Source of the DNA: RGIG7332 sp045589235
GTDB lineage: Bacteria > Bacillota > Clostridia > Oscillospirales > JAAYXM01
Reading direction: 5' to 3'
Assembly: GCA_045589235.1 (NCBI GenBank)
Contig: JAZNOR010000073.1
Span: forward strand, 1-22,786
DNA: 22,786 bases
Within the stretch, counting starts at the first letter, position 1, and every line of letters starts with the position of its first letter. The translations under genes were made by a program, and so were the position numbers. This document shows, piece by piece, positions 14,561 to 22,739 of this stretch. The notes beneath the pieces were generated by a model. It saw only the letters and a list, made by a program, of their open reading frames with translations. It did no database searches and was not told where the DNA came from.

Positions 14561-15649
14561 ATGGCAAGCAAATTAGAAGAAGCAAGAAAAATTATTAATG
14601 ATGTTGATTTGAAAATGGCAGAGCTTTTCGTCCAAAGAATGCGAGCTGCCGAAATAGTTTATGAGCATAAAAAAGAATTTGGGCTGCCAATTTTAGACCA
14701 GAAACGTGAAGATGCAATTATTGAAAAAAACTCTGCAATGATTGAAGATGCAGTGTTAAAGGGTTATTATATTGACTATATCAAGCACCTTATGTCTGTT
14801 TCAAGAGCTTATCAATATCGTATGCAATCAGGCCTTAAGGTTGCATATAGCGGTGTTGAGGGAGCGTTTGCGCACATTGCAGCAGGAAGAATTTTCCCGG
14901 ATAGTAGCAGGGTATCACATCGCGACTTTAAATCGGCATATGACGCGGTTGTAAACGGCGATTGCGATGTGGCTGTTCTTCCGATTGAAAACAGCTATGC
15001 AGGTGAAGTGGGGCAGACGATTGATATTATATTCTCAGGTGGGCTGTTTATAAACGGAATATATGAGCTTGAAATTCATCAGAATTTACTTGGACTCCCT
15101 GATGCTACTACGCGGGACATAAAGAAGGTTACAAGCCATTCGCAGGCATTATCCCAATGCCATGAATACATTAAACAAAAAGGTTATGATACCGAGGAGG
15201 CAAATAACACAGCACTTGCTGCAAAGACGGTTGCAGAACTAAATGATAAATCGCTTGGCGCCATCGCAAGTGTTGAAACAGCGGAAATTTACGGCCTCAA
15301 AGTTTTGGAAGCAAACATTAACAAAAGCGGAGAGAATACAACTCGTTTTGCAGTTTTATCTAAGGTTCGCGCAACGTCGCCGTCGCTATCAAATTCCGTT
15401 TTGATGTTTACTGTTAAAAATGAGGCGGGCTCTCTTGCAAACGCCATAAGCATCATAGGAAAATACGGATATAATATGACGGCGCTAAGAAGCAGACCGC
15501 TTAAGAAGCACTCATGGCAATACTATTTTTATGTTGAGATTGACGGAACAACAGATAGTGAGGAGGGCCAGAAAATGATCCGAGAATTAAATGAGGTTTG
15601 CGACAAGCTTAAAATAGCAGGCACCTTTGCACCACACAGCGAGATTTGA
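14561..15649 (+). CDS. pheA: Bifunctional chorismate mutase / prephenate dehydratase (P-protein)
   Basis: A 362-residue cytosolic enzyme making prephenate from chorismate and then phenylpyruvate. Residues 1-90 are an AroQ-type helical chorismate mutase ('EEARKIINDVDLKMAELFVQRM', 'ILDQKREDAII'). From K93 comes the prephenate dehydratase: 'KVAYSGVEGAFAH', 'LPIENSYAGEVG', 'HSQALSQC' and the catalytic Thr in N259-T-T-R-F263. From about 280 an ACT domain follows, the Phe feedback site. Its usual Glu-Ser-Arg-Pro motif reads R-Ser-Arg-Pro here, so feedback strength may differ. First gene of the operon, directly behind the attenuator; GAAAGGAAGG supplies the ribosome site. It carries the only chorismate mutase seen in the window, so it also feeds TyrA. 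Confidence 0.96.
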   Translation: MASKLEEARKIINDVDLKMAELFVQRMRAAEIVYEHKKEFGLPILDQKREDAIIEKNSAMIEDAVLKGYYIDYIKHLMSVSRAYQYRMQSGLKVAYSGVEGAFAHIAAGRIFPDSSRVSHRDFKSAYDAVVNGDCDVAVLPIENSYAGEVGQTIDIIFSGGLFINGIYELEIHQNLLGLPDATTRDIKKVTSHSQALSQCHEYIKQKGYDTEEANNTALAAKTVAELNDKSLGAIASVETAEIYGLKVLEANINKSGENTTRFAVLSKVRATSPSLSNSVLMFTVKNEAGSLANAISIIGKYGYNMTALRSRPLKKHSWQYYFYVEIDGTTDSEEGQKMIRELNEVCDKLKIAGTFAPHSEI

Positions 15650-15660
15650 GGTTGATAACG

Positions 15661-16665
15661 ATGAATATACATTTAAATTTAAAAGATAACAGCTACGACA
15701 TAATCGTAGAAAGAGGAATTTTAAAAGAAGCCGGAAAGCATCTGAAGTTAGACAGGCGCGTTCTCATTGTAACCGATTCAGGAGTTCCCCAAATGTATGC
15801 TGAGACGGTTGCGAAGCAATGCAAGGAGCCGGTTGTATGTACAGTTAAGACGGGTGAGGATTCAAAAAGCCTTGAAACGTTCGGGGAGCTTCTTCAAAAG
15901 ATGCTTGATAATAACTTTTCAAGAAAGGATTGTGTTGTTGCAGTAGGTGGCGGAGTTGTAGGAGATCTTTCGGGATTTGCGGCGTCGGCATATATGCGAG
16001 GTATTGATTTTTATAACATACCAACCACATTACTTTCACAGATTGATTCTTCCATCGGAGGAAAGACGGCAATTAACTTCGGCGGTGTAAAAAACATTGT
16101 GGGGGCTTTTTATCAGCCGAAGAAAGTTCTTATAGACCCCGAGCTTTTAAATACATTGCCGGAAAGACAAATTTCAAACGGGCTCTCTGAAGCAATTAAA
16201 ATGGCGTTAACCTCTGATAAAGAGCTTTTTGATATATTTGAAAACGGAGATATTAAAGGTAATATTGATACTATTATAATCCGTTCACTAAATATTAAAA
16301 AGAATGTTGTCGAACAGGATGAAAAGGAAGCAGGGCTTAGAAAGATACTTAATTTCGGCCATACAATCGGGCACGGAATCGAAGTAAGCACACAGTTATA
16401 TCATGGTGAATGTGTTGCGCTCGGGCTCATACCTATGTCTGATGCAAAGATAAGGCAAAGAGTTATAAACGCACTTAAAAAATGCAAGCTTTATAATACT
16501 CCTGAATTTGACTGGGATGCAATCAAAGATGCGGCATTTCACGATAAAAAGGCAGATGGCGAGACAGTAACTGTTACAATGGTTTCTGATGTTGGCTCAT
16601 TTGAACTTAAAAGCATGAAATGCAGTGATGTTATAGATATGGCAAAAAGTTGTCTGGAAGGGTGA
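15661..16665 (+). CDS. aroB: 3-dehydroquinate synthase
   Basis: A 334-residue NAD- and metal-dependent enzyme that cyclises DAHP to 3-dehydroquinate. Core motifs: 'VVAVGGGVVGDLSGFAASAYMRG', 'IPTTLLSQIDSSIGGKTAIN', 'NIVGAFYQPKKVLIDP', and the metal ligands Glu in 'LSEAIK', His in 'NFGHTIGHGIE' and His in 'LYHGECVALG'. The frame extends upstream to a TTG inside the end of pheA, but GAGGT (15648-15652) is spaced 8 nt from the ATG at 15661, which I choose. It starts 11 nt after the pheA stop. It is slightly short for the family (about 350-360), mostly at the C-terminal end. Confidence 0.95.
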   Translation: MNIHLNLKDNSYDIIVERGILKEAGKHLKLDRRVLIVTDSGVPQMYAETVAKQCKEPVVCTVKTGEDSKSLETFGELLQKMLDNNFSRKDCVVAVGGGVVGDLSGFAASAYMRGIDFYNIPTTLLSQIDSSIGGKTAINFGGVKNIVGAFYQPKKVLIDPELLNTLPERQISNGLSEAIKMALTSDKELFDIFENGDIKGNIDTIIIRSLNIKKNVVEQDEKEAGLRKILNFGHTIGHGIEVSTQLYHGECVALGLIPMSDAKIRQRVINALKKCKLYNTPEFDWDAIKDAAFHDKKADGETVTVTMVSDVGSFELKSMKCSDVIDMAKSCLEG

Positions 16666-16670
16666 GATAA

Positions 16671-17759
16671 ATGAAAAACACATTCGGAAACAGCGTTTCG
16701 GTTACGATATTTGGTGAAAGCCACGGTGAATACATAGGTGCTGTAATTGACGGATTAGCGCCCGGAATAGAAGTAAGTGAAGACTATATAAAGCATATGC
16801 TTTTGTTGAGAAGGCCTGATGGTAAGATTTCCACACCGCGAAAGGAAAAAGACGAGTTTAAGCTTGTAAGCGGTGTTATAAACGGAAAAACAACGGGCAC
16901 CCCAATAACTATTCTAATTCCGAATGAGAATGTTAAAAGCGGTGACTATTCACAGATGAAAACCATTGCAAGACCTTCTCATGCAGACTATACTGCAGAG
17001 TGTAAATATCACGGATTTCAGGATTCACGTGGTGGAGGTCATTTTAGCGGAAGAATAACTGCGGCACTTGTTGCGGCAGGTGCAATATGCAAATTTGCAT
17101 TGGAACAAAAGGGAATACATATAGGTACCCATGTGAAGAAATGCGCAGGGATTTCGGACAGGGAGTTTGAAGCTTTAATAAATGATATTGAAGCACTGAA
17201 TAAAAAAACATTTGCAGTTCTTGATAATTCCCTTGTTGAGGAAATGACAAATGCAATTCTTAATGCGGCGTCAAACGGCGATAGTGTTGGCGGTGTTCTT
17301 GAAACTGCGATTGTCGGGATCCCGGAAGGTGTTGGAGAACCTTGGTTTGATTCGATTGAAAGTGTGCTTTCGCATATGCTGTTCTCTATCCCTGCGGTTA
17401 AGGGTGTTGAATTCGGAAAAGGCTTTGGTTTTGTCGATATGAAGGGCTCTGAAGCGAATGATGCAATGCGAATTGAAAACGGAAAAATTGTAACGGTCAC
17501 AAATAATAATGGTGGCATAAACGGTGGCATTACAAACGGTATGCCGATAATATTCAGAACTGCGATTAAGCCTACTCCTACAATTTTCAAACCGCAAAAC
17601 ACGGTGGATTTTAAAAATATGAAAGAAGCGGTTCTTGAACCTAAAGGCAGACATGACCCGGCAATCGTACACAGAGCAAGAATTGTTCAGGACGCGGCAG
17701 CTGCTATTGTGTTATGTGATGCACTCAGCTTAAGATTTGGAACAGATTGGTTGAGGTAA
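16671..17759 (+). CDS. aroC: Chorismate synthase
   Basis: A 362-residue enzyme that converts EPSP to chorismate using reduced FMN as an unconsumed cofactor. Signature elements: 'GNSVSVTIFGESHG' at the N-terminus, 'ARPSHADYTAECKYHGFQDS' followed by 'RGGGHFSGR' (the FMN/EPSP loop, with the PSHAD and GGHFSGR variants I associate with anaerobic Clostridia), 'NNNGGINGGITNGMPI' and the C-terminal 'GRHDPAIVHRA'. AAGGG (16658-16662) precedes the ATG by 8 nt, and the gap to aroB is 5 nt. Length is normal. It needs a separate flavin reductase in anaerobes that lack the bifunctional form; none is adjacent. Confidence 0.96.
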   Translation: MKNTFGNSVSVTIFGESHGEYIGAVIDGLAPGIEVSEDYIKHMLLLRRPDGKISTPRKEKDEFKLVSGVINGKTTGTPITILIPNENVKSGDYSQMKTIARPSHADYTAECKYHGFQDSRGGGHFSGRITAALVAAGAICKFALEQKGIHIGTHVKKCAGISDREFEALINDIEALNKKTFAVLDNSLVEEMTNAILNAASNGDSVGGVLETAIVGIPEGVGEPWFDSIESVLSHMLFSIPAVKGVEFGKGFGFVDMKGSEANDAMRIENGKIVTVTNNNGGINGGITNGMPIIFRTAIKPTPTIFKPQNTVDFKNMKEAVLEPKGRHDPAIVHRARIVQDAAAAIVLCDALSLRFGTDWLR

Positions 17760-17763
17760 GACT

Positions 17764-19011
17764 ATGAAGAAATACGGCTGCATAGGAAAAAAACTGACAC
17801 ATAGCTTTTCGAAAGAGGTTCATGCAAGACTCAGTGATTATAAATATGAACTTATAGAGCTTTCAGAAGATGAAATCGAACCTTTCTTTAATAACAAAGA
17901 CTTTGAAGCAATCAATGTAACAATCCCGTATAAACAAACGGTTTTTCCGTATCTTTATTATATAAGTGATATTGCAAAAAGAATTGGCGCAGTAAATACC
18001 ATTGTAAATAAAGAGGGCAAACTATACGGCTACAATACCGATTATTACGGAATGAAAGCGCTTATCAAAAAAGTGGGGATTTCTCTTAATGGTAAAAAAG
18101 TACTGATTCTCGGCACTGGCGGAACAAGCAAGACCGCGCAGGTGGTGTCAAAGGATTTGGGTGCATGTGAAATTATAACGGTAAGCAGAAAAAAAGGCGA
18201 AAATTGCATAACCTATGAAGATGCAATAAGGGCTCATTCGAATGCACAAGTTATTATAAATACCACGCCGTTGGGCATGTATCCCAATTGCGACTCAAAA
18301 CCAATTGATATTTCATACTTTAATGAATTAGAGGGTGTTATTGATGCAGTGTATAATCCGCTATGCACCAATCTTGTATTAGATGCAAAGAAAAAAGGAA
18401 TAAAAGCCGAGGGCTGCTTGTATATGCTTGTTATGCAAGCGGTGGTTGCAGCCGAAAAATTTCTTGATACTGAGATTTCAAAAAACGTTGCAGATGAAGT
18501 TTTTGCATCTGTTTTATCATCAAAAGAAAACATTGTGCTGACGGGTATGCCCGGCAGCGGTAAAAGCACAATCGGAAAACTAATTAATATTGAAGGCTTT
18601 GATTTTGTTGATACCGATGAAGAAATAGTAAAACGCGCAGGCTGCACAATTAAAGAGCTTATTAATACCAAAGGTGAAAAGTATTTCAGAGATTTGGAAA
18701 CAGAAGTCATACGTGAGGTATCGCAAAAAAGCTCGCGTATTATTTCAACAGGCGGCGGCGCGATATTAAGAGAAGAAAATGTGCATTATCTTAAGAGAAA
18801 CGGAAAACTGTTCTTTATTGATGCCGATATCGAAAGATTAAAGGCAACTGATGACAGACCACTGTCTGACACTTTTGAAAAGCTTAAAAAGTTATATTCG
18901 GAACGAATCGGAATTTACAAAAATTGCGCAGATGTGATTGTGCCCGATATGGCAACGCCCGAGGCAGAAGCCGAGTATATAATTAAAAAACGAATGGAGC
19001 TTAAACAATGA
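17764..19011 (+). CDS. aroE-aroK: Shikimate dehydrogenase-shikimate kinase fusion
   Basis: A 415-residue two-enzyme protein. Residues 1 to about 250 are shikimate dehydrogenase: 'KLTHSFSKEVH' (shikimate site), catalytic K57 in 'TIPYK', D93 in 'GYNTD', and the NADP loop 'LILGTGGTSKTAQ'. From about 256 a shikimate kinase follows: P-loop G261-M-P-G-S-G-K267-S-T, 'FVDTDEEI', 'EVSQKSSRIISTGGGAI' and the lid 'DDRPLSD'. Together they carry 3-dehydroshikimate to shikimate 3-phosphate. There is no stop or frameshift between the halves. The first half lacks the few extra C-terminal residues of free AroE, so the junction is tight. GAGGT overlaps the aroC stop. The 3' end overlaps aroQ by 4 nt (ATGA). 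Confidence 0.95.
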   Translation: MKKYGCIGKKLTHSFSKEVHARLSDYKYELIELSEDEIEPFFNNKDFEAINVTIPYKQTVFPYLYYISDIAKRIGAVNTIVNKEGKLYGYNTDYYGMKALIKKVGISLNGKKVLILGTGGTSKTAQVVSKDLGACEIITVSRKKGENCITYEDAIRAHSNAQVIINTTPLGMYPNCDSKPIDISYFNELEGVIDAVYNPLCTNLVLDAKKKGIKAEGCLYMLVMQAVVAAEKFLDTEISKNVADEVFASVLSSKENIVLTGMPGSGKSTIGKLINIEGFDFVDTDEEIVKRAGCTIKELINTKGEKYFRDLETEVIREVSQKSSRIISTGGGAILREENVHYLKRNGKLFFIDADIERLKATDDRPLSDTFEKLKKLYSERIGIYKNCADVIVPDMATPEAEAEYIIKKRMELKQ

Positions 19012-19436
19012 AAATTCTCGTTATAAACGGACCAAACTTGAATATGCTCGGAATACGCGAGCCTGACCATTACGGAAGGGAAACATACTCTGACTTATGC
19101 AATAAAATACAAAGCTATTGTGACGGCAAAAACATTGAAGTTAAGCTGTATCAATCCAACCATGAGGGAGATCTTGTTGATGAGATACAAAAGGCTTACG
19201 GCGATGCAGACGGCATTGTTATCAATCCGGGCGCATATACCCACACCAGCATTGCAATTTTAGATGCAGTTAAGTCGGTTAATATTCCAACCGTTGAAGT
19301 TCACATTTCAAAGGTTGAAGAACGCGAAGACTTCAGGCAGATAAGCTATATAAGACTCGCGGCAGTTAAAACAATTACAGGGCATGGAACAGATGGATAT
19401 CTTGAAGCCATTGACTATTTGACAGAAGGTAGATAA
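19008..19436 (+). CDS. aroQ: Type II 3-dehydroquinate dehydratase
   Basis: A 142-residue enzyme of the dodecameric type II family that removes water from 3-dehydroquinate. 'ILVINGPNLNMLGIREPDHYG' contains R17 and the catalytic Y22. 'YQSNHEGDLVDEI', 'INPGAYTHTSIAI' and 'PTVEVHISKVEEREDFR' (with the catalytic His) follow. The usual 'HLSN-x-x-AREEFR' is replaced by 'HISKVEEREDFR', a mild variation. GGAG (18996-18999) lies 8 nt before the ATG, which overlaps the aroE-aroK stop. It acts just before the dehydrogenase half of the upstream fusion. Confidence 0.95.
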   Translation: MKILVINGPNLNMLGIREPDHYGRETYSDLCNKIQSYCDGKNIEVKLYQSNHEGDLVDEIQKAYGDADGIVINPGAYTHTSIAILDAVKSVNIPTVEVHISKVEEREDFRQISYIRLAAVKTITGHGTDGYLEAIDYLTEGR

Positions 19437-19437
19437 A

Positions 19438-20640
19438 ATGATCGCAAAATTTAAACCTTGTAAGCTTAAAGGCGTTATAAGTGCACCACCATCGAAAAGT
19501 ATCGCGCACAGATATTTGATAGGTGCGGCATTGTCGGGCGAGATATGCCACATATCCGGTGTTGACTTTAGTGAAGACATCCTTGCAAGCATTGATTGCT
19601 TAAAGTCACTGGGAGCTGAAATAGCTGTAAATAATGACACGGTAAGCGTTAACCCGTGCAGGTTTATGAAGGTTAAAAATACCGTTTTAAATTGCAGGGA
19701 AAGCGGTAGCACATTGAGGTTTTTTATTCCGATTGCTTTATGCTTAGGTGAGGAAGTTAAATTGCAGGGAAGCGTGCGCCTTTTTGAAAGGCCGCTTGAT
19801 GTTTATGCCGAGCTTTGCAAGGAAAAAAACTTTTTATTTAAAAAGGAGGAAAGCTCGGTAACCGTTTGCGGAAATCTTAAAAGCGGAGATTATGAAATTA
19901 GGGGAGATATAAGCAGTCAGTTTATTACGGGGCTTATATTTGCGCTTGTATATCTTGGAGAAAATTCAAAAATTAAGATTACGCCGCCATTTGAAAGCAA
20001 GTCATATGTAAATCTCACGATTTCCGCGCTCAAAGCATATGGTGCGGATGTAGCGTTTTCAGATGAATACACAATAGAAATCAGAAAAACGCAGTTGCAT
20101 GCGAATTCGGGCAGAATAGAGGGAGATTATTCCAATGCGGCTTTTCTTGATGCATTCAATTATCTCGGCTCGGAAATAGAAATAAATAACCTTATTCCCG
20201 ATAGCCTTCAGGGCGATCGCGTATATAAAGAATATTTTGAAAAGATATCATATGGTACGCCAACTCTTGATATTTCGGATTGCCCCGACCTTGGTCCAGT
20301 GCTTATCGCTCTTGCATCGCTTAAAAACGGCGCGATTCTTACGGGTACAGACAGGTTGAAAGCAAAGGAAAGCGACAGAGGAGCCGCAATGCATGAGGAG
20401 CTAAAAAAACTGGATGGCGGGCTTATCTTTGGAGATAACTGCATAACCGTGCCTAAACAACAGCTTAAAAACAACGGTGTTACACTTTGCGGACACAATG
20501 ATCATAGAATTGTTATGGCAATGTCTGTTATACTTTCAAGCCTGGGTGGAGAAATAGCAGGAATTGAAGCGGTTAAAAAAAGTTACCCCGGATTTTTTAA
20601 TAATATTTTGGAACTTGGCGCAGAGGTAGAGATAAAATGA
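19438..20640 (+). CDS. aroA: 3-phosphoshikimate 1-carboxyvinyltransferase (EPSP synthase)
   Basis: A 400-residue two-domain enzyme joining shikimate 3-phosphate and PEP. Substrate residues K20-S21 and R25 lie in 'PPSKSIAHRYLI'. The PEP loop reads 'CRESGSTLRFF' (G90, T92, R94). 'GDISSQFITGL', the catalytic Asp in 'DCPDLGPVL', 'RLKAKESDR' and 'GHNDHRIVMAM' complete the site. It is somewhat shorter than the 427 residues of E. coli AroA, with short loops. The Gly equivalent to E. coli Gly96 appears retained, but the loop differs from the usual Asn-Ala-Gly-Thr, so inhibitor response cannot be read from it. One base separates it from aroQ, and it overlaps tyrA by 4 nt. Confidence 0.95.
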   Translation: MIAKFKPCKLKGVISAPPSKSIAHRYLIGAALSGEICHISGVDFSEDILASIDCLKSLGAEIAVNNDTVSVNPCRFMKVKNTVLNCRESGSTLRFFIPIALCLGEEVKLQGSVRLFERPLDVYAELCKEKNFLFKKEESSVTVCGNLKSGDYEIRGDISSQFITGLIFALVYLGENSKIKITPPFESKSYVNLTISALKAYGADVAFSDEYTIEIRKTQLHANSGRIEGDYSNAAFLDAFNYLGSEIEINNLIPDSLQGDRVYKEYFEKISYGTPTLDISDCPDLGPVLIALASLKNGAILTGTDRLKAKESDRGAAMHEELKKLDGGLIFGDNCITVPKQQLKNNGVTLCGHNDHRIVMAMSVILSSLGGEIAGIEAVKKSYPGFFNNILELGAEVEIK

Positions 20641-21494
20641 TAGTAGATGTAAGCAAAAAAATATTGATAGTAGGACTTGGCCTTTTAGGCGGAAGCTATG
20701 CCAGAGTTTTAAAGCGATTTGGATTTCATATAAGCGCAATTACAAAAGAGCAAAATTCAATAGATTATGCTTTGAGAGAACGGATTATTGACGAAGGCGC
20801 GGCAGAGATTGACGAAAGACTTATCGGAGAAGCGGACCTCGTTATTTTCGCCCTTTATCCGCACGTTTTTGTGGAATGGATCGAACAAAACCAAAGCTTA
20901 TTTAAAAGTGGAGCAATCATAACCGATGTAACGGGTGTTAAGGGTAGCATTGTGTATAAAATTCAGAATATGCTTAGAGAAGATGTTGAATTTATTGCGG
21001 CGCACCCAATGGCAGGCCGAGAGGTTTCGGGTGTTGAAAACAGCACAGACAGAATGTTTTCAGGCGCAAACTACATTGTAACGCCAACAGACAAAAACAC
21101 TCCTGAAGCAATAAACACTTGCCTTGAGCTTGGCAGACTTCTCGGGTTTTCAAATGTTACCACACTTTCACCGGAAGAACACGATGAAATGATAGGATTT
21201 CTTTCTCAGCTTACTCACTGCATTGCAATCACTCTTATGACTTGCAATGACAAGGAAAATATGGAGAAGTTTACGGGTGACTCATTCCGTGACCTTACTC
21301 GTATTGCACGAATAAATGACCTTATGTGGAGCGAACTTTTTGTTGCAAACAAGGAGGCTCTGCTAAGTCAAATGGATATGTTTATAAATAAATTCAATGA
21401 ACTTAAAACAATGCTTGAAACAGACGATGTCGATGGTATGAGAGAAATGATGCGCCATTCAACGAAGCGCAGAGCATTATTTGATAAAGAATAA
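20637..21494 (+). CDS. tyrA: Prephenate dehydrogenase
   Basis: A 285-residue NAD(P)-dependent enzyme converting prephenate to 4-hydroxyphenylpyruvate. The Rossmann loop is G13-L-G-L-L-G-G-S20. 'DVTGVKGSI', H123 in 'AAHPMAGRE' and the catalytic-type H194 in 'QLTHCIA' follow. The C-terminal helical half has 'GDSFRDLTRIA'. There is no chorismate mutase domain and no ACT domain, so it depends on the mutase of PheA and has no obvious Tyr-binding domain of its own. AGAGGT (20622-20627) is the ribosome site, and the start overlaps the aroA stop (ATGA). Prephenate rather than arogenate as substrate is inferred from family resemblance. Confidence 0.93.
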   Translation: MIVDVSKKILIVGLGLLGGSYARVLKRFGFHISAITKEQNSIDYALRERIIDEGAAEIDERLIGEADLVIFALYPHVFVEWIEQNQSLFKSGAIITDVTGVKGSIVYKIQNMLREDVEFIAAHPMAGREVSGVENSTDRMFSGANYIVTPTDKNTPEAINTCLELGRLLGFSNVTTLSPEEHDEMIGFLSQLTHCIAITLMTCNDKENMEKFTGDSFRDLTRIARINDLMWSELFVANKEALLSQMDMFINKFNELKTMLETDDVDGMREMMRHSTKRRALFDKE

Positions 21495-21514
21495 CGATAT
21501 CGGAGGATATTAAA

Positions 21515-22543
21515 ATGAATATGAACTTCAAACGCAAATTACCAATACCTATGGAGATAAAGGAAGAATTTCCTCTATCATACAAGTATGAACAATTAAA
21601 AATAAAAAGAGATATAGAAATAAAAGCAATATTTGAGGGCCAGGATGACAGACTTATTCTCATTATCGGTCCATGCTCGGCAGACCATGATGACAGTATG
21701 TTAGATTATATTTCGCGTTTAAGAGGGGTTCAGGAAAAGGTTTCTGATAAAATCCTTATTATTCCGCGAATCTACACCAATAAACCGAGAACAACCGGTG
21801 AAGGATATAAAGGAATGCTTCATCAGCCGGATCCGCAAAAGGAATCGGATATGTTAAAAGGCGTTATAGCGATCAGAAAGCTCCACTTGAGAGCGATACA
21901 AGAAACTGGCTTTACCTGCGCAGATGAAATGCTATATCCTGAAAACTACAGATACTTATCTGATCTTCTTGCATACGTTGCAATCGGAGCAAGATCGGTT
22001 GAAAACCAAAAACACAGACTTACTGCAAGCGGGCTTGATATTCCGGTCGGAATGAAGAATCCGACATCGGGAGATATATCTGTAATGATGAACTCCATAA
22101 CCGCTGCACAACACTCTCACACATTTATTTACAGAGGATGGGAGGTTGAGAGTCAGGGAAATCCTCTTTCACATGCAATTTTGAGAGGTTATGTAAATAA
22201 ACACGGTCAGTCGATGCCGAATTATCACTACGAAGATCTGATACATCTTGCAGAAACATATGAGAAATCAGGATTAAGTAATCCCGCAGTTATTATTGAT
22301 ACTAATCACGCTAACTCCGACAAAAAGTGGATGGAGCAGCCGAGAATTGCAAAAGAAGTTCTGCATAGCTGCCGCCATTCCAATGACGTTAAAAAGATAG
22401 TTAAGGGTCTTATGATAGAAAGCTATATTGAAGACGGAGCTCAAAAACCAAATGAAAGTGTTTACGGCAAATCGATTACCGATCCTTGTCTCGGTTGGGA
22501 AAAGACAGAAAAGCTAATCTATGATTTGGCAGACGTATTATAA
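21515..22543 (+). CDS. aroF: DAHP synthase, class I (AroF/G/H type)
   Basis: A 342-residue enzyme condensing PEP and erythrose 4-phosphate to 3-deoxy-7-phosphoheptulonate, the first step of the pathway. 'LIIGPCSADHDD' (metal Cys and PEP site), 'PRIYTNKPRTTGEGYKG', 'GARSVENQKHR', 'VGMKNPTSGD', 'IDTNHANSDKKW' and 'GKSITDPCLGWE' are all AroFGH marks. Short N-terminal strands like those forming the feedback site of E. coli AroG may be present, but the inhibitor cannot be read off. GGAGG (21502-21506) is the best ribosome site of the operon. It lies 20 nt after tyrA as the last gene, so the entry enzyme of the pathway is at the end of the transcript. Confidence 0.95.
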   Translation: MNMNFKRKLPIPMEIKEEFPLSYKYEQLKIKRDIEIKAIFEGQDDRLILIIGPCSADHDDSMLDYISRLRGVQEKVSDKILIIPRIYTNKPRTTGEGYKGMLHQPDPQKESDMLKGVIAIRKLHLRAIQETGFTCADEMLYPENYRYLSDLLAYVAIGARSVENQKHRLTASGLDIPVGMKNPTSGDISVMMNSITAAQHSHTFIYRGWEVESQGNPLSHAILRGYVNKHGQSMPNYHYEDLIHLAETYEKSGLSNPAVIIDTNHANSDKKWMEQPRIAKEVLHSCRHSNDVKKIVKGLMIESYIEDGAQKPNESVYGKSITDPCLGWEKTEKLIYDLADVL

Positions 22544-22739
22544 AAGAAATAAATACTGAGTGTTTTGACAATGCAAATATTTGTTGTTATTTACACAAAA
22601 TAGTTTTTTTTAGAAAAACGGTTGATTTCTATAAAAAAAGAAATTATAATGTATATATTATATGGGGTATGTACTTTTGGGTTATAACATAGTGTTTAAT
22701 GCTATGTTGTAATAGATAATTTTATGGGAGGAATTTAAA
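22544..22739 (+). promoter_or_regulatory. Intergenic region with promoter and 5'-UTR hairpin
   Basis: No convincing terminator follows the DAHP synthase gene: a CAAATATTTG palindrome and a T8 run occur, but not as a stem plus U run. A promoter TTGATT (22622-22627) / TATAAT (22645-22650) with a 17-nt spacer drives the next gene. Its leader holds an 11-bp hairpin (22682-22692 with 22702-22712, 9-nt loop) before the GGGAGG ribosome site (about 22726-22731). Such leader stems often stabilise abundant mRNAs. Confidence 0.65.

Noticed and set aside
17039..17602. Long open frame on the minus strand opposite aroC
   Set aside because: It is a shadow of the clearly conserved aroC gene, with no ribosome site and a low-complexity Ser/Ile/Phe-rich product.
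22544..22620. Terminator after the DAHP synthase gene
   Set aside because: The CAAATATTTG palindrome has no usable loop, and the T8 run is not preceded by a stable stem. The end of the operon is therefore unresolved.
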